From contig CAMAXX010000001.1 of assembly GCA_945862435.1 (NCBI GenBank), positions 124,001 through 188,000 of the forward strand: a DNA stretch of 64,000 nucleotides. The letters are read 5' to 3'. Of the stretch, positions 52,612-61,781 are shown one piece after another (positions within the stretch are counted from its first letter, which is position 1; each line of letters begins with the position of its first letter). The position numbers and the translations under genes were made by a program. The DNA comes from Pseudorhodobacter antarcticus. Lineage in GTDB: Bacteria > Pseudomonadota > Alphaproteobacteria > Rhodobacterales > Rhodobacteraceae. The notes under the pieces are model-generated. The model ran no database searches. It saw only the letters and a list, made by a program, of their open reading frames with translations, and was not told the DNA's origin.

Positions 52612-54375
52612 ATGGCAGGGTTACAGGGCATTTGGGCCGCATGTTTGGCGATGGTTTTGGCGGGGTTTTTAGGTGTATCACCTTCAACCGCGCAAGAAGG
52701 CCTTGCTTGGATCCAGCTGGAAGCCCTTCCAGACCTTGCCAGCGCCGAAGATCGCGCGCGCGCCTACAGCGCCGCTTTAGAGGCCGTGTCGGGCTATCGC
52801 ATTGGCAAAAAATGGTATCTTGTCTCGTTGGGCCCGTTCACGCCGGCCAAGGCGGCAGGCACAATGGCCAGCCTTAAGGCGTCAGGTCAAATCCCGCGTG
52901 ATGCCTTTATCACCGATGGAACAGATCATGGCGCGCAGTTCTGGCCAGTAGGCGCGGCGGCGGGCGCGGCGGCAGTTGCGGCCACGCAAGCAGCAGAACC
53001 TATAACGCCCCCCCCAGAAGAACCGCCGCCGCCGCCTGCCCCTGCCGATGAAACCATCGATCAGGCGCAGGTCAGCGAAGCGGCACTTTCGCGCGACGAA
53101 AAGGCTGAATTGCAGGCGTCCTTGCAATGGTATGGCTTTTACGAAGGCGCGCTAGACGGCAGCATTGGTCGTGGCACCCGCGCATCGATGATGGCATGGC
53201 AAACAGCCATGGGCTATGAACCCACAGGCGTTCTGACCAGCCTGCAACGCAGTACCTTGGTCGCCAACCATAAGGCCGATGAAGCAGAATTTGGTTTTAC
53301 GGTCACGACCGAGGGCGAGGCAGGCATTGAATTTGCCCTGCCAACGGCAATGATGGCATTTGACCATTACGAGCCGCCCTTTGTGCATTACACGGCCACA
53401 GACGGATCAAAACTGCGCCTTTTGCTGATTTCCGAACCAGGCGACACGGCCACTTTGGCGGGCCTTTATGATCTTTTGCAAACGCTTGAAGTTGTGCCCA
53501 CAGCGGGCGAGCGCAGCCTGCAAGACAGCGAATTCACGATCAACGCTTCCTCAGATAGCATCGCCTCTTTCGCCACCGCCAAAACCAGCAAAGGCGCGAT
53601 CAAAGGCTATCTTTTGGTGTGGGAGCCCACGCAGGCCGAAACCGCGCAGCGTATAAGAGCGACCCTTGCCAGCACACTGCGCAGCACGGGCGATCAAGTT
53701 TTAGACCCGGGCCTTGTGCCACTGGATGATGCCATTAAACTAGGCGTGATGGCTGGCATGGCCGTGAAAGAACCCACGGCCGTTGTCTCGGGCATTTACG
53801 TGGATGCAGATGGCCTGGTGCTGACGCAGTCAGATGCCGTGGGCACATGCGCAAAAATCACACTCGACAACGTTCTTGACGCCGAAGTGGTGGCCAGTGA
53901 TGCCGCGCTTGGCGCGGCCATTTTACGCCCCCTCTCGCCAGCATCCCCCTTGGCCGTTGGCTATCCCGCAACCGAAAGCTTAGGTGCGGGCGCAAGCGTG
54001 CTGCTTGCGGGCTATTCCCTGCCCAAAGGGTTACCCGCCCCCGTCCTGACCTTTGGTCAAGTGCAGGCCGCTGGCGGGCCAAGCGGCGAAGCGGGATTGC
54101 TGACGATTTCCGCCAATGTCACGCCATACGATTTGGGCGGGCCGGTACTCAACGACAAAGGCGCACTTTTGGGGATGATATTTGGCACAGAAATTGGCGG
54201 CAAATCTTTGCCGCAGGGCATATCCCTTGCCCGTGATATGGCCAGCCTTGCGCCGTTGTTCGCACGGGCCAATGTGGCAGCGGTGTTCAGCGATGCCGCG
54301 GCGGCAGCGCTGTCACCTGACGCGTTGAATGCTGCAGCGATGGGCATGACAGTGCAGGTCACCTGCTGGCCCTAG
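52612..54375 (+). CDS. Exported trypsin-like pseudo-protease with SPOR-like and peptidoglycan-binding domains
   Basis: 587 residues with a signal peptide (about 1-27, cleavage near STAQE). A SPOR-like segment (about 50-95, YLVSLGPFTPAKA), a Pro/Glu-rich linker, a PG_binding_1-type domain (about 150-200, LQWYGFYEGALDGSIG ... GRGTRASMMAWQ), a middle region, and a trypsin-like beta fold (about 380-585). In the last, all three catalytic spots are changed: TQSDAV where TNAHVV is expected, DAALGAAIL where the Asp sits, and DLGGPV for GDSGGP. A structural or binding role in the periplasm is more likely than proteolysis. Confidence 0.8.
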   Translation: MAGLQGIWAACLAMVLAGFLGVSPSTAQEGLAWIQLEALPDLASAEDRARAYSAALEAVSGYRIGKKWYLVSLGPFTPAKAAGTMASLKASGQIPRDAFITDGTDHGAQFWPVGAAAGAAAVAATQAAEPITPPPEEPPPPPAPADETIDQAQVSEAALSRDEKAELQASLQWYGFYEGALDGSIGRGTRASMMAWQTAMGYEPTGVLTSLQRSTLVANHKADEAEFGFTVTTEGEAGIEFALPTAMMAFDHYEPPFVHYTATDGSKLRLLLISEPGDTATLAGLYDLLQTLEVVPTAGERSLQDSEFTINASSDSIASFATAKTSKGAIKGYLLVWEPTQAETAQRIRATLASTLRSTGDQVLDPGLVPLDDAIKLGVMAGMAVKEPTAVVSGIYVDADGLVLTQSDAVGTCAKITLDNVLDAEVVASDAALGAAILRPLSPASPLAVGYPATESLGAGASVLLAGYSLPKGLPAPVLTFGQVQAAGGPSGEAGLLTISANVTPYDLGGPVLNDKGALLGMIFGTEIGGKSLPQGISLARDMASLAPLFARANVAAVFSDAAAAALSPDALNAAAMGMTVQVTCWP

Positions 54376-54513
54376 TTGCCCTAGCGTGTGGCAGGTGTAG
54401 GGACGGATGCCATACGCGGGCAATACGCTTTACATACGGATGCCAACTATAAAAAGCGTCGCCCAGAACACTGCGCGCCGCTTTGATTGCGGCAGGCTGG
54501 TTCGCCGCAATTA

Positions 54514-55602
54514 TTAGCCGACGTGATACAGGCTTGCGAACAAACGCGGGTCAAGCGATGTTTGCGCAAAAGTTGGCCCCTGCGTCAAAACCGACACCGC
54601 ATCATGGCTGTGCAGGCTTTCTTGATGGCTTGCCACAATCCGAAAATCTCCAATGCGATCATCGGCTTGCACCGCCGCGCAGAAACTGCGCACCGCGTCT
54701 TCGACAAAAATCGGATTGGCCGCGTTCAGTTCGGCAAAGGCTTGTTCATCTTCGCGTTTGACCATAACTTGCGTCTCAGTCGGCACGGCAGCGCGGGCAA
54801 TCTCGATCAGGTCTTCAAACCACAAAACCGCCCCCGCCGCCATTTCCACCGAAATCCGCGCCACCGACCGCTGACTGTGCGGCGTGGCCAATTGCCCCCG
54901 CGTCATCCGCGCATGTTCGGACAATTCCAGCGAACATGGGCAGGTGCTGGAATAAACAAAATCCAGATGCATCAAGCGCTTACGCACGCCCGCCACTTCG
55001 ACCAATTCCAGCGCAATGTCGTAATACTGCCAGCCTTGCAGACCAGACCGCAGGCTTGGAACCTGCAGCGGATAGGACAGGCGCATTTGAATCCGCGCAT
55101 CAAAACTGCCCAAATCGCGCATGTAATCGTCCAGCGCCGCCTCGATCACGCCAAACGAAAACTCAGCTTCCGAGTGGGCATAAAACGACCGCATGATGCG
55201 GGACATGTTGATGCCCTTTTTCTCGGCCTCAAGGCTAACAGTTCCCGTGACAGACGTTTCCAGCAGCACTGGCGCGCCAATCTTGGTCTTGTATCGCAAC
55301 GGCAGCCGAAAATTGGAAATTCCGACATGCTGGATCAGCTGCTTTGCCCCACGGATCAGGCTGGACGGGCCATTTTGCAAATCTGGAAGGCTGTCCTTAT
55401 ATTCGTTTGCCACCACAAAATCAGCGGGATAATCGCGCGAAAAAACGGGGTAACCGTTGCCGATCAAAGCCAGCGCGCCGTGATCCAGCGCCGCGATTTC
55501 TGCTTCAGACGCACGCGCAGCCCATGTGCGCAAGACGGCCAACGCAGCCGCCGCTTCGTCTGTGCTGGGCGCAAGCCCCGCATCCGAGAAATGAATATTC
55601 AC
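54514..55602 (-). CDS. folE2: GTP cyclohydrolase FolE2
   Basis: 362 residues; first step of folate synthesis by the type IB enzyme that does not need zinc. Seen: HVGISNFRLPLRYK near residue 92, ETSVTGTVSLEAEKKGINMSR near 115, and the catalytic Cys in YSSTCPCSLELSEHARMTRGQ near 220. A GTG at 55602 with GGGGGA six bases upstream is preferred over the TTG two codons earlier. FolE2 is often induced under zinc limitation through Zur, but no clear Zur box was found. A hairpin lies in the leader. Lies after metZ on the same strand. Confidence 0.93.
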   Translation of the reverse strand: MNIHFSDAGLAPSTDEAAAALAVLRTWAARASEAEIAALDHGALALIGNGYPVFSRDYPADFVVANEYKDSLPDLQNGPSSLIRGAKQLIQHVGISNFRLPLRYKTKIGAPVLLETSVTGTVSLEAEKKGINMSRIMRSFYAHSEAEFSFGVIEAALDDYMRDLGSFDARIQMRLSYPLQVPSLRSGLQGWQYYDIALELVEVAGVRKRLMHLDFVYSSTCPCSLELSEHARMTRGQLATPHSQRSVARISVEMAAGAVLWFEDLIEIARAAVPTETQVMVKREDEQAFAELNAANPIFVEDAVRSFCAAVQADDRIGDFRIVASHQESLHSHDAVSVLTQGPTFAQTSLDPRLFASLYHVG

Positions 55603-55626
55603 GACCAATCCCCCAATACAGCCTAA

Positions 55627-55669
55627 GGTTGCAAGCCATCATTTAAACTTTGAGGCGACGCATGCAACC
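55627..55669 (-). promoter_or_regulatory. Candidate structured leader before folE2
   Basis: Inverted repeat GGTTGCA (55669-55663 on the minus strand) with TGCAACC (55633-55627) enclosing about 29 bases that include an inner GCC/GGC pairing. It sits 25 bases upstream of the folE2 start. It could be an RNA control element or the metZ transcript end; it is not a clear match to a riboswitch class I know. Confidence 0.35.
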
Positions 55670-55726
55670 AATTTACAGATTATACGCAGAAATTTCCCGA
55701 TCAGATCACTACAAAGCGACAGATTT

Positions 55727-56917
55727 TCACACAGAAATCGCAGCAAGCCCGCGAGAAAGGTCGCTGATAAGATCTTCTGTATCTTCTAAACCAACTGACA
55801 AACGAATCAACCCTAAGGTGATTCCCAGAATATCCTTTTGTTCAGGACTAAGACGCGAATGGGTGGTTGTGGCAGGGTGGGTCGCAATCGATTTTGCATC
55901 CCCCAAATTGTTGGAAATCTTGATGATCTGCAATGCGTTACAAAAGGCAAATGCCGCTTCTTTTCCACCCTTCAGATCAAAAGTCACCAAGGTGCCACCT
56001 GCTCCGCCCATCTGCTCCATCGCCAACATATGCTGGGGATGGGTGGGTAAACTGGGGAACCGCACGAAATTCAGGCGCGAATCACCTTCCAGCGCGCGGG
56101 CGATGGTCTCGGCGCTGGCAGCCATAGCGCGGCACCGCAAATCAAGCGTGACCATGCCGTTCAGCATGATCCAAGATGTGAAAGGGCTCATCGCGCCGCC
56201 CGTGTGTTTCATGTAAGGTTCGACAGTTTTGCGGATAAACTCGCGCGTTCCGCAAATCACCCCGCCCAGCGCACGGCCCTGCCCGTCAATATGTTTGGTA
56301 GTGGAATAAACCACCACATCCGCGCCCTGATCGACCGCGCGGCTGAAAATCGGCGTGGAAAAAACGTTGTCCACAATCACCAGCGCCCCAACGGCGTGGG
56401 CAATTTGCGAAACGCTGCGAATGTCGACCAATTCTAGCGTAGGGTTGGACATCGATTCGAAAAACACCGCTTTGGTGCCCGCCCGCACCGCGCTGCGCCA
56501 TTCATCCAAATTCGCGCCATCAACAAAGGTCACCTCAACGCCGTATCGGCGCAGCACCTCGTCCAGCACGTAATGGCACGACCCAAATAGCGCGCGCGAT
56601 GACACGATATGATCGCCCGCGCGCAGCATCGCCGTTAGCACGCCTGACACAGCCGCCATGCCGCTGGCGGTGGCAAATGCGTCTTCGCAACCCTCTAATG
56701 CGGCGATGCGTTCTTCGAACATGCGGGTGGTGGGGTTGCCATAGCGGGCATAAACAAACTCATCCTCGCCCGCTGATATAAACCGCGCCTCGGCGGTTTC
56801 GGCATCGGGGTATACAAAGCCTTGGGTTAGGAAAATCGCTTCGGCCATCTCACCATACTGGCTGCGGCGGCTGCCCTGATGCACGAGTTGCGTGCGCGTT
56901 TTCCAATCGTTCGACAT
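55727..56917 (-). CDS. metZ: O-succinylhomoserine sulfhydrylase
   Basis: 396-residue PLP enzyme of the cystathionine gamma-synthase family making homocysteine from O-succinylhomoserine and sulfide in methionine synthesis. Seen: VYARYGNPTTRMFEERIAALEG near residue 54-75, TASGMAAVSG near 82, and the PLP lysine in YSTTKHIDGQGR near 207. metZ rather than a gamma-lyase is supported by the SAM-II riboswitch directly in front of it. Start ATG at 56917 follows AGGGGG. Confidence 0.94.
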   Translation of the reverse strand: MSNDWKTRTQLVHQGSRRSQYGEMAEAIFLTQGFVYPDAETAEARFISAGEDEFVYARYGNPTTRMFEERIAALEGCEDAFATASGMAAVSGVLTAMLRAGDHIVSSRALFGSCHYVLDEVLRRYGVEVTFVDGANLDEWRSAVRAGTKAVFFESMSNPTLELVDIRSVSQIAHAVGALVIVDNVFSTPIFSRAVDQGADVVVYSTTKHIDGQGRALGGVICGTREFIRKTVEPYMKHTGGAMSPFTSWIMLNGMVTLDLRCRAMAASAETIARALEGDSRLNFVRFPSLPTHPQHMLAMEQMGGAGGTLVTFDLKGGKEAAFAFCNALQIIKISNNLGDAKSIATHPATTTHSRLSPEQKDILGITLGLIRLSVGLEDTEDLISDLSRGLAAISV

Positions 56918-56935
56918 ATCGGCCCCCTAGACCAA

Positions 56936-56967
56936 ATAAAAAACCCCGAAACCAGCGGGCTTCGGGG
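56936..56967 (-). terminator. Intrinsic terminator in the metZ leader
   Basis: Read on the minus strand: CCCCGAA, a 10-base loop, TTCGGGG, then TTTTTTATTT. It sits between the SAM-II aptamer and the metZ start, the arrangement of a transcriptional attenuator. The hairpin is 7 bp of perfect pairing. Confidence 0.85.
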
Positions 56968-56975
56968 CAACAGCC

Positions 56976-57031
56976 CTAACCCTTTTAGCGGAATGTTTAA
57001 CGTGGCCCGCAATCTGGTAACAAAGCGCCAC
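56976..57031 (-). promoter_or_regulatory. SAM-II riboswitch
   Basis: Minus strand from 57031: P1 half GTGGC, a loop with CCAGATTGC, the second P1 half GCCAC running into GTTAAACA, and then the tail GCTAAAAGGG. These are the conserved parts of SAM-II: the P1 stem, the GAUU-like loop, the UUAAAC stretch next to P1, and the GCUAAAAGG pseudoknot strand. SAM-II is known upstream of metZ and metA in alphaproteobacteria and represses when SAM is plentiful. Here a terminator follows about 10 bases downstream. Confidence 0.9.
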
Positions 57032-57166
57032 ACATCGTGAATAACCTTTGGGGCCTGCTTGGTCAACCACCTAGAAGGGGTTGTGAATTTACAATTCCGT
57101 CACCCGTCCGTCACGCCAATGTTGCATCGCAGCGGTATCGAAGTGTTGCAAACAAAGAGGGCGCAT

Positions 57167-58093
57167 ATGCCATACAGCCTTGCCCATCATCCAGAGCCGC
57201 CCTTTACTGTGCGCATGGGCAAAGATGGGCGGCTTGCGTTGGATCACGCCGAGTTGGCCCTACGGCTTGCCCGTCTTTCGCCAACTGCACCTGTGGTGGC
57301 CATGGTACATGGGTTTCGCTTTGCGCCAGACGCTGGGCAGCATTGCCCCTTTGGACATATATTCGCCCTAGAGCCGAAGGCTGAGTTGACCAAACGCCGC
57401 GACAGAACCCTTGTCTCTTGGCCGCGCCATTTAGGTCTTGGTGGGGAGGCGGGGCTGGCGATTGGCTTTGGCTGGCCCGCGCGCGGCACATTGGGCCAAG
57501 TCAACCGCAGGGCCGAGCAGGCAGGCGCTGCGCTGGCGCAGCTTGCCGCAGCGATTGCCGAAATAGACCCAAACCGCCGCCTTGATATCATTGGCCATTC
57601 TCTTGGCGCGCGGGCGGCACTCGCCAGTCTTCACTATGCCCAAGCTGGCCACATGGGCCGCCTGATTTTGTTGGCCGCAGCCGAAACGCGCCAGCCCGCC
57701 CTGCGCGCCATGCGCACGCCAGCAGGGCAAAGGGCGCAGATCATCAATGTCACCACCCGCGAAAATGACCTGTTTGACGCTGTATATGAATGGGGCGTGG
57801 CCTTGGGCCGCGATACTGCTATCGGGCAGGGTTTGGGCTGTAGCCTGCCCAATTGGATCAACCTGCAACTGGACGCGCCGCGCAGTCTGAATGCGCTGGC
57901 CGAATTTGGCTTTGCCTTGCCCAGCACACCCGCCCGCATTTGCCATTGGTCGCCCTACATCCGCCCAGGCATTTTTGGCCTATATCGCGCGCTGCTAAAC
58001 GGCAGCATTGATTTGCAAGCTTTGGCCGCAGCCCTGCCCAGTGCCCAGACCCAACGATGGAGCGCTCTTTCCCCGTGGCGCTATGCCCACTAA
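57167..58093 (+). CDS. Alpha/beta hydrolase (esterase-like)
   Basis: 308 residues. VVAMVHGFRF near residue 43 forms the oxyanion loop and IIGHSLGARAALASL near 138 is the nucleophile elbow (Ser in GHSLG). A likely catalytic His is in CHWSPY near 263. The ATG at 57167 is preceded by AGAGGG; an in-frame extension to 57059 crosses the SAM-II leader region of the divergent metZ gene and is not supported. Substrate unknown. Confidence 0.82.
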   Translation: MPYSLAHHPEPPFTVRMGKDGRLALDHAELALRLARLSPTAPVVAMVHGFRFAPDAGQHCPFGHIFALEPKAELTKRRDRTLVSWPRHLGLGGEAGLAIGFGWPARGTLGQVNRRAEQAGAALAQLAAAIAEIDPNRRLDIIGHSLGARAALASLHYAQAGHMGRLILLAAAETRQPALRAMRTPAGQRAQIINVTTRENDLFDAVYEWGVALGRDTAIGQGLGCSLPNWINLQLDAPRSLNALAEFGFALPSTPARICHWSPYIRPGIFGLYRALLNGSIDLQALAAALPSAQTQRWSALSPWRYAH

Positions 58094-58096
58094 GGC

Positions 58097-58702
58097 CTAA
58101 GGTTTTTCAGCATCTTCAGTGCTGTATTTTTCCAGCAAGGGATATTGGCTGGCAAAGAACGCAAGCAGCGCCAAAGTGTCGCCAAATGTCTTGAAAAACA
58201 CCCATGCTTCGGTTGACCCGAACCGCCATATTAATTCGTTGGCCAAGGCCAGCGATATAAAAAACAACGCAAGCCTGCGCGTTAGAATCATCCAACCTTG
58301 TGGCTGCAGCGGCAAGGCCGCATCCATCACATCGCGCAAAAATGATCGCCCGCGCAACAAGCCCACCCCAAGCACCACCCCAAAAAAGCCAAACAGCAGC
58401 GTGGGCTTCATTTTGATGAACATCTCATCATTCAGATAAACCGTTAGCCCCCCCATGATGACAACCAGCGCCAGCGACAGGATTTGCATTTTTGACAGCA
58501 TTCCCGTCAGCACCCAAAGCAGCGCCGTCGTCGCCAGCATGACCACGATGAACGCCGCCGTTACGGTGATAAATCCAGAGTATTCGGTGCCAAAGAAGGT
58601 GTATGTATTGTCCTTCATCCGCCCAAAAGCGATGAAAAACGCAACCAGCGGGCCAAGTTCGAAAGCCATTTTGACAAAGGGGTTCAGCTCTCGTTTTTTC
58701 AT
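58097..58702 (-). CDS. yciB: YciB/IspZ inner-membrane septation protein
   Basis: 201 residues with about five hydrophobic helices. Seen: NPFVKMAFELGPLVAFFIAFG at the start, FIKMKPTLLFGFFGVVLG near 103, GWMILTRRLALFFISLALANELIWR near 138, which are family landmarks. YciB is implicated in septation and cell envelope work. The ATG at 58702 follows GGAGG at the right distance; it starts right after the EamA stop, so the two are coupled. Confidence 0.93.
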   Translation of the reverse strand: MKKRELNPFVKMAFELGPLVAFFIAFGRMKDNTYTFFGTEYSGFITVTAAFIVVMLATTALLWVLTGMLSKMQILSLALVVIMGGLTVYLNDEMFIKMKPTLLFGFFGVVLGVGLLRGRSFLRDVMDAALPLQPQGWMILTRRLALFFISLALANELIWRFGSTEAWVFFKTFGDTLALLAFFASQYPLLEKYSTEDAEKP

Positions 58703-58703
58703 C

Positions 58704-59603
58704 TCAGCCTCCAAATTCCATCACCACCGCGCCAAGCGCAATCAACGCCATAAGGCACGCGCGGGCAAGCCCAACTTTTTCGCCCAAGATCGCCCAACCA
58801 ATCAGCGCGGCAAATACTGTTGAGGTTTCGCGCAGCACGGCCGCCTCGCCGACCTTGTCCAGCCTTGTCGCCAGCATCACCGTGCCAAAGCTGAAAACGG
58901 CAATAATCGCCCCGCCAAAGCCCAGTTTTGCTAGCGCGGGCCAATCGGCGCGCGGCAGGGCGCGGATGCGGCCCACCGTGGCGAACGGCATGATAATGCC
59001 GTCCAAAAAGAAAAACCACGCCAGAAAGGTGAACGGGTCTGCCGTAGCGCGAATGCCCCACGCGTCATAGGTGGTATAGGCCGCCACCGTCACCCCAGCG
59101 GCCAACGCAAAGCCAAGGGCGGGGATCAGCGTATCGCGCCCCACCGCCAAAAATCGTAGATTATAGGCAGCCAGCCCCAGAATGCCGCCCGACAGCAGCA
59201 GCACCCCTACCCATTGCAGCGGGGCGTAAACCTCGGCAAACACCGCTCCCGCGATCAGAACTGTCACCAGTGGCCCTGTGCCGCGCACCACTGGGTAAAC
59301 CACTGTATAGGCCCCGCGCGTGTAGGCCATGGCTTGCAGCACCTTGTAGGAGATATGGATCAGCACCATCCCTGCAAAAATTGGCCACATAAACGGCTCG
59401 GGCCACGGCACAACAAACAGTGCAATTGGCGCGGCGATCAGCCCGTAATTGGCATCGATCACGCCGCGCGTGACCCACGGATCAAACCGCCCCTTTTGCA
59501 GCGCGCCAAACAGCGCATGCAACACTGCTGCCATCAGCACCAGCGCCATGGCCAAATGCTCCCCCGCTGGGGTGCCTTCCAACGAGATAAACCATGCCGA
59601 CAT
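58704..59603 (-). CDS. EamA/DMT-family permease
   Basis: 299 residues with about ten helices and two EamA halves. VLMAAVLHALFGALQKG near residue 25 and VYPVVRGTGPLVTVLIAG near 106 match the family. It sits between ftsY (three bases upstream) and yciB (overlapping ribosome-binding site), so all three are likely on one transcript. Substrate unknown; its place next to ftsY and yciB is only packing as far as I can see. Confidence 0.86.
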   Translation of the reverse strand: MSAWFISLEGTPAGEHLAMALVLMAAVLHALFGALQKGRFDPWVTRGVIDANYGLIAAPIALFVVPWPEPFMWPIFAGMVLIHISYKVLQAMAYTRGAYTVVYPVVRGTGPLVTVLIAGAVFAEVYAPLQWVGVLLLSGGILGLAAYNLRFLAVGRDTLIPALGFALAAGVTVAAYTTYDAWGIRATADPFTFLAWFFFLDGIIMPFATVGRIRALPRADWPALAKLGFGGAIIAVFSFGTVMLATRLDKVGEAAVLRETSTVFAALIGWAILGEKVGLARACLMALIALGAVVMEFGG

Positions 59604-59606
59604 GTA

Positions 59607-60563
59607 TTAGCGATCCAATCCCGTCAGAGCGCGGGCAAAGTCTTTGGGATCAAAGGGGGATAGATCATCAATCTGCTCGCCCACACCAATGGCATGGATC
59701 GGCAGGCCAAACTTATCGGCCAAGGAAACCAAAACCCCGCCCTTGGCGCTGCCATCAAGCTTGGTCATAATCAGGCCCGATACATCAGCAATTTTGCGGA
59801 AAATCTCGACTTGCGACACAGCATTTTGCCCTGTGCTGCCATCCAGCACCAAAAGGGTGTTATGCGGCGCGGATGGATCTTTTTTGCGAATAACGCGCAC
59901 AATTTTGGCAAGTTCTTCCATCAAATCAGCGCGGTTTTGCAGACGGCCTGCGGTGTCGATCAGCAGCAAATCTGCGCCATCAGCCTCGGCCCGCTCCATC
60001 GCGGAAAACGCAAGTGAGGCAGGGTCAGACCCTTCTGGCGCGGTAAGCACAGGCACGCCTGCGCGGGTGCCCCAAACCTGCAACTGCTCGACCGCAGCGG
60101 CACGAAACGTATCCCCTGCCGCGATGACAACCGACTTACCCGCTGCTTTGAACTGGCTGGCAAGCTTGCCAATGGTTGTGGTTTTGCCCGACCCGTTCAC
60201 GCCCACAACAAGCACCACCTGTGGACGCTTTGGGTAAATTGGCATCGGCCTTGCAATCGGGGACATGATACGGGTGATTTCATCTGCCAGAAAACCGCGC
60301 AATTCGGCGGCCGAGACACGCTTGCCCATGCGGCCTGCCGCCACATTCGCGGCCACCCGCGCGGCCGTATCTGGCCCCATATCGGCCGAAATCAGCAAAT
60401 CTTCTAGCGATTCCAGCATCGCATCGTCAAAAGGCGCACGCGCCTCGCCGCCGAGCAGCCCGCCGATCAAGCCCTTTTCAGCGGGAACCAGTTCGTCCAG
60501 CCCCGCGCCAATTTTGCCTGATGATCGCGTCAACCGCTCGCGCAGTTTGTTGAAAAAGGACAT
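59607..60563 (-). CDS. ftsY: Signal recognition particle receptor FtsY
   Basis: 318 residues, the alpha-subunit GTPase that docks SRP-ribosomes at the membrane. The N domain is short (no long acidic A domain, usual in alphaproteobacteria). G motifs: GVNGSGKTTTIGKLA near residue 120 (G1), LLIDTAGRLQN near 200 (G3), TKLDGSAKGG near 260 (G4). The ATG at 60563 starts MSFFNKLRERLTR, the family start. Confidence 0.96.
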   Translation of the reverse strand: MSFFNKLRERLTRSSGKIGAGLDELVPAEKGLIGGLLGGEARAPFDDAMLESLEDLLISADMGPDTAARVAANVAAGRMGKRVSAAELRGFLADEITRIMSPIARPMPIYPKRPQVVLVVGVNGSGKTTTIGKLASQFKAAGKSVVIAAGDTFRAAAVEQLQVWGTRAGVPVLTAPEGSDPASLAFSAMERAEADGADLLLIDTAGRLQNRADLMEELAKIVRVIRKKDPSAPHNTLLVLDGSTGQNAVSQVEIFRKIADVSGLIMTKLDGSAKGGVLVSLADKFGLPIHAIGVGEQIDDLSPFDPKDFARALTGLDR

Positions 60564-60737
60564 AGTTTCCCCGAATTGCAGCAAAACTGCCGCGCTTATC
60601 TCTAGCTAGTCAATCGCGGGGCTAAGGGCAATATGGCAGGCGCATTCTCGCGCGGGCGGTCCCTTCTAATTTGATTGGAACAACCCTGCGCTTAATGCCG
60701 CACTGGCATTGCACGCGCAGTCTGCTAGATTTGCATT

Positions 60738-61781
60738 ATGCCGCGCACTAATCCCCTTTGGCTGTTCGCTTTTGCCGCCCTTTTGCCCCCAGCCTTACTG
60801 GCGATGGGGATGGTTTGGGGCGGGGCGCTGGCATGGGCTGGCCTTGCCGCGATCACGCTGTTCGCCGCCCTGATGGACCGCTTTGACGGCCTGTTTATGG
60901 GCGCCGCGCCCGAAGGGGCCGAGTTTCCAGCCGCCGATAGCCTGATCGTTGCTTTGGCTGCGCTGCATATCGCGCTGCTGCCGTGGCTGGTCGCGCATTT
61001 GGCCGGGCCGGCCCCGCTGAGCGATAAAATTGGCTTATTCGTTGGCGCGTCGCTGTGGCTGGGCCAAATAAGCAACCCCGCTGCGCATGAGTTGATCCAC
61101 CGCGCCCCGCGCGCGCTGTTTGCATTGGGCACAGTGATGTTGGGTATGGTGCTTTTCGGACATCACACATCGGCGCACCGCTTGGTGCATCACACCCATG
61201 CCGCCACACCGCTGGACCCAAATACAGCGCGCTCAGGCGAAGGGTTTTATGCGTTTTTCCTGCGCGCATGGGCGGGCAGTTTTGCGCGCGGTTTGCGGGC
61301 CGAAAACGATTTGCGCGCACGCAAATCCGGCAGAAAGGGATTTCACCCATACATCTTATATATTGGGATTTCAGCGGCAAGCTTGGCTTTGGCTTTCGCC
61401 CTTGGTGGGCTGATCGGGCTGGCAATCTGGACACTTCTGTCCCTGTCGGCCACAGCGCAACTGATGCTGTCTGATTATGTGCAACATTATGGCCTAATGC
61501 GCGCCAAACTGCCAAATGGTAAATACGAACCGGTGCAAAACCGCCATTCTTGGAACGCGCCGCATTGGTATTCCAGCGCTATGATGATCAGCGCGCCGCG
61601 CCATTCAGATCATCACGCCCACCCAAGCCGACCCTACCCCGCGCTGCGCCTGCCTAATGCCCAAGATGCGCCGCGCTTGCCGTGGCCGCTGCCACTTGCC
61701 TGCACCATCGCGCTGTTTCCCCCGATGTGGAAACGTGCAATCCGCCCGCATCTTAAGCCGTGGCTAAACGCTAACCCATAG
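60738..61781 (+). CDS. AlkB-type membrane alkane/fatty acid hydroxylase
   Basis: 347 residues with about six membrane segments. Histidine clusters: HELIHRAPRAL near residue 117, HHTSAHRLVHHTHAATPLDP near 142-160 with the NTARSGEGFYAFF signature next to it, and NRHSWNAPHWYSS near 267 plus HSDHHAHPSRPY near 288. These carry the di-iron site of integral-membrane oxygenases. AlkB-type alkane 1-monooxygenase is likeliest; a fatty acid desaturase or hydroxylase is possible. Stands alone, with no rubredoxin or regulator next to it. Its end overlaps the convergent VOC gene by 11 bases. Confidence 0.85.
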   Translation: MPRTNPLWLFAFAALLPPALLAMGMVWGGALAWAGLAAITLFAALMDRFDGLFMGAAPEGAEFPAADSLIVALAALHIALLPWLVAHLAGPAPLSDKIGLFVGASLWLGQISNPAAHELIHRAPRALFALGTVMLGMVLFGHHTSAHRLVHHTHAATPLDPNTARSGEGFYAFFLRAWAGSFARGLRAENDLRARKSGRKGFHPYILYIGISAASLALAFALGGLIGLAIWTLLSLSATAQLMLSDYVQHYGLMRAKLPNGKYEPVQNRHSWNAPHWYSSAMMISAPRHSDHHAHPSRPYPALRLPNAQDAPRLPWPLPLACTIALFPPMWKRAIRPHLKPWLNANP

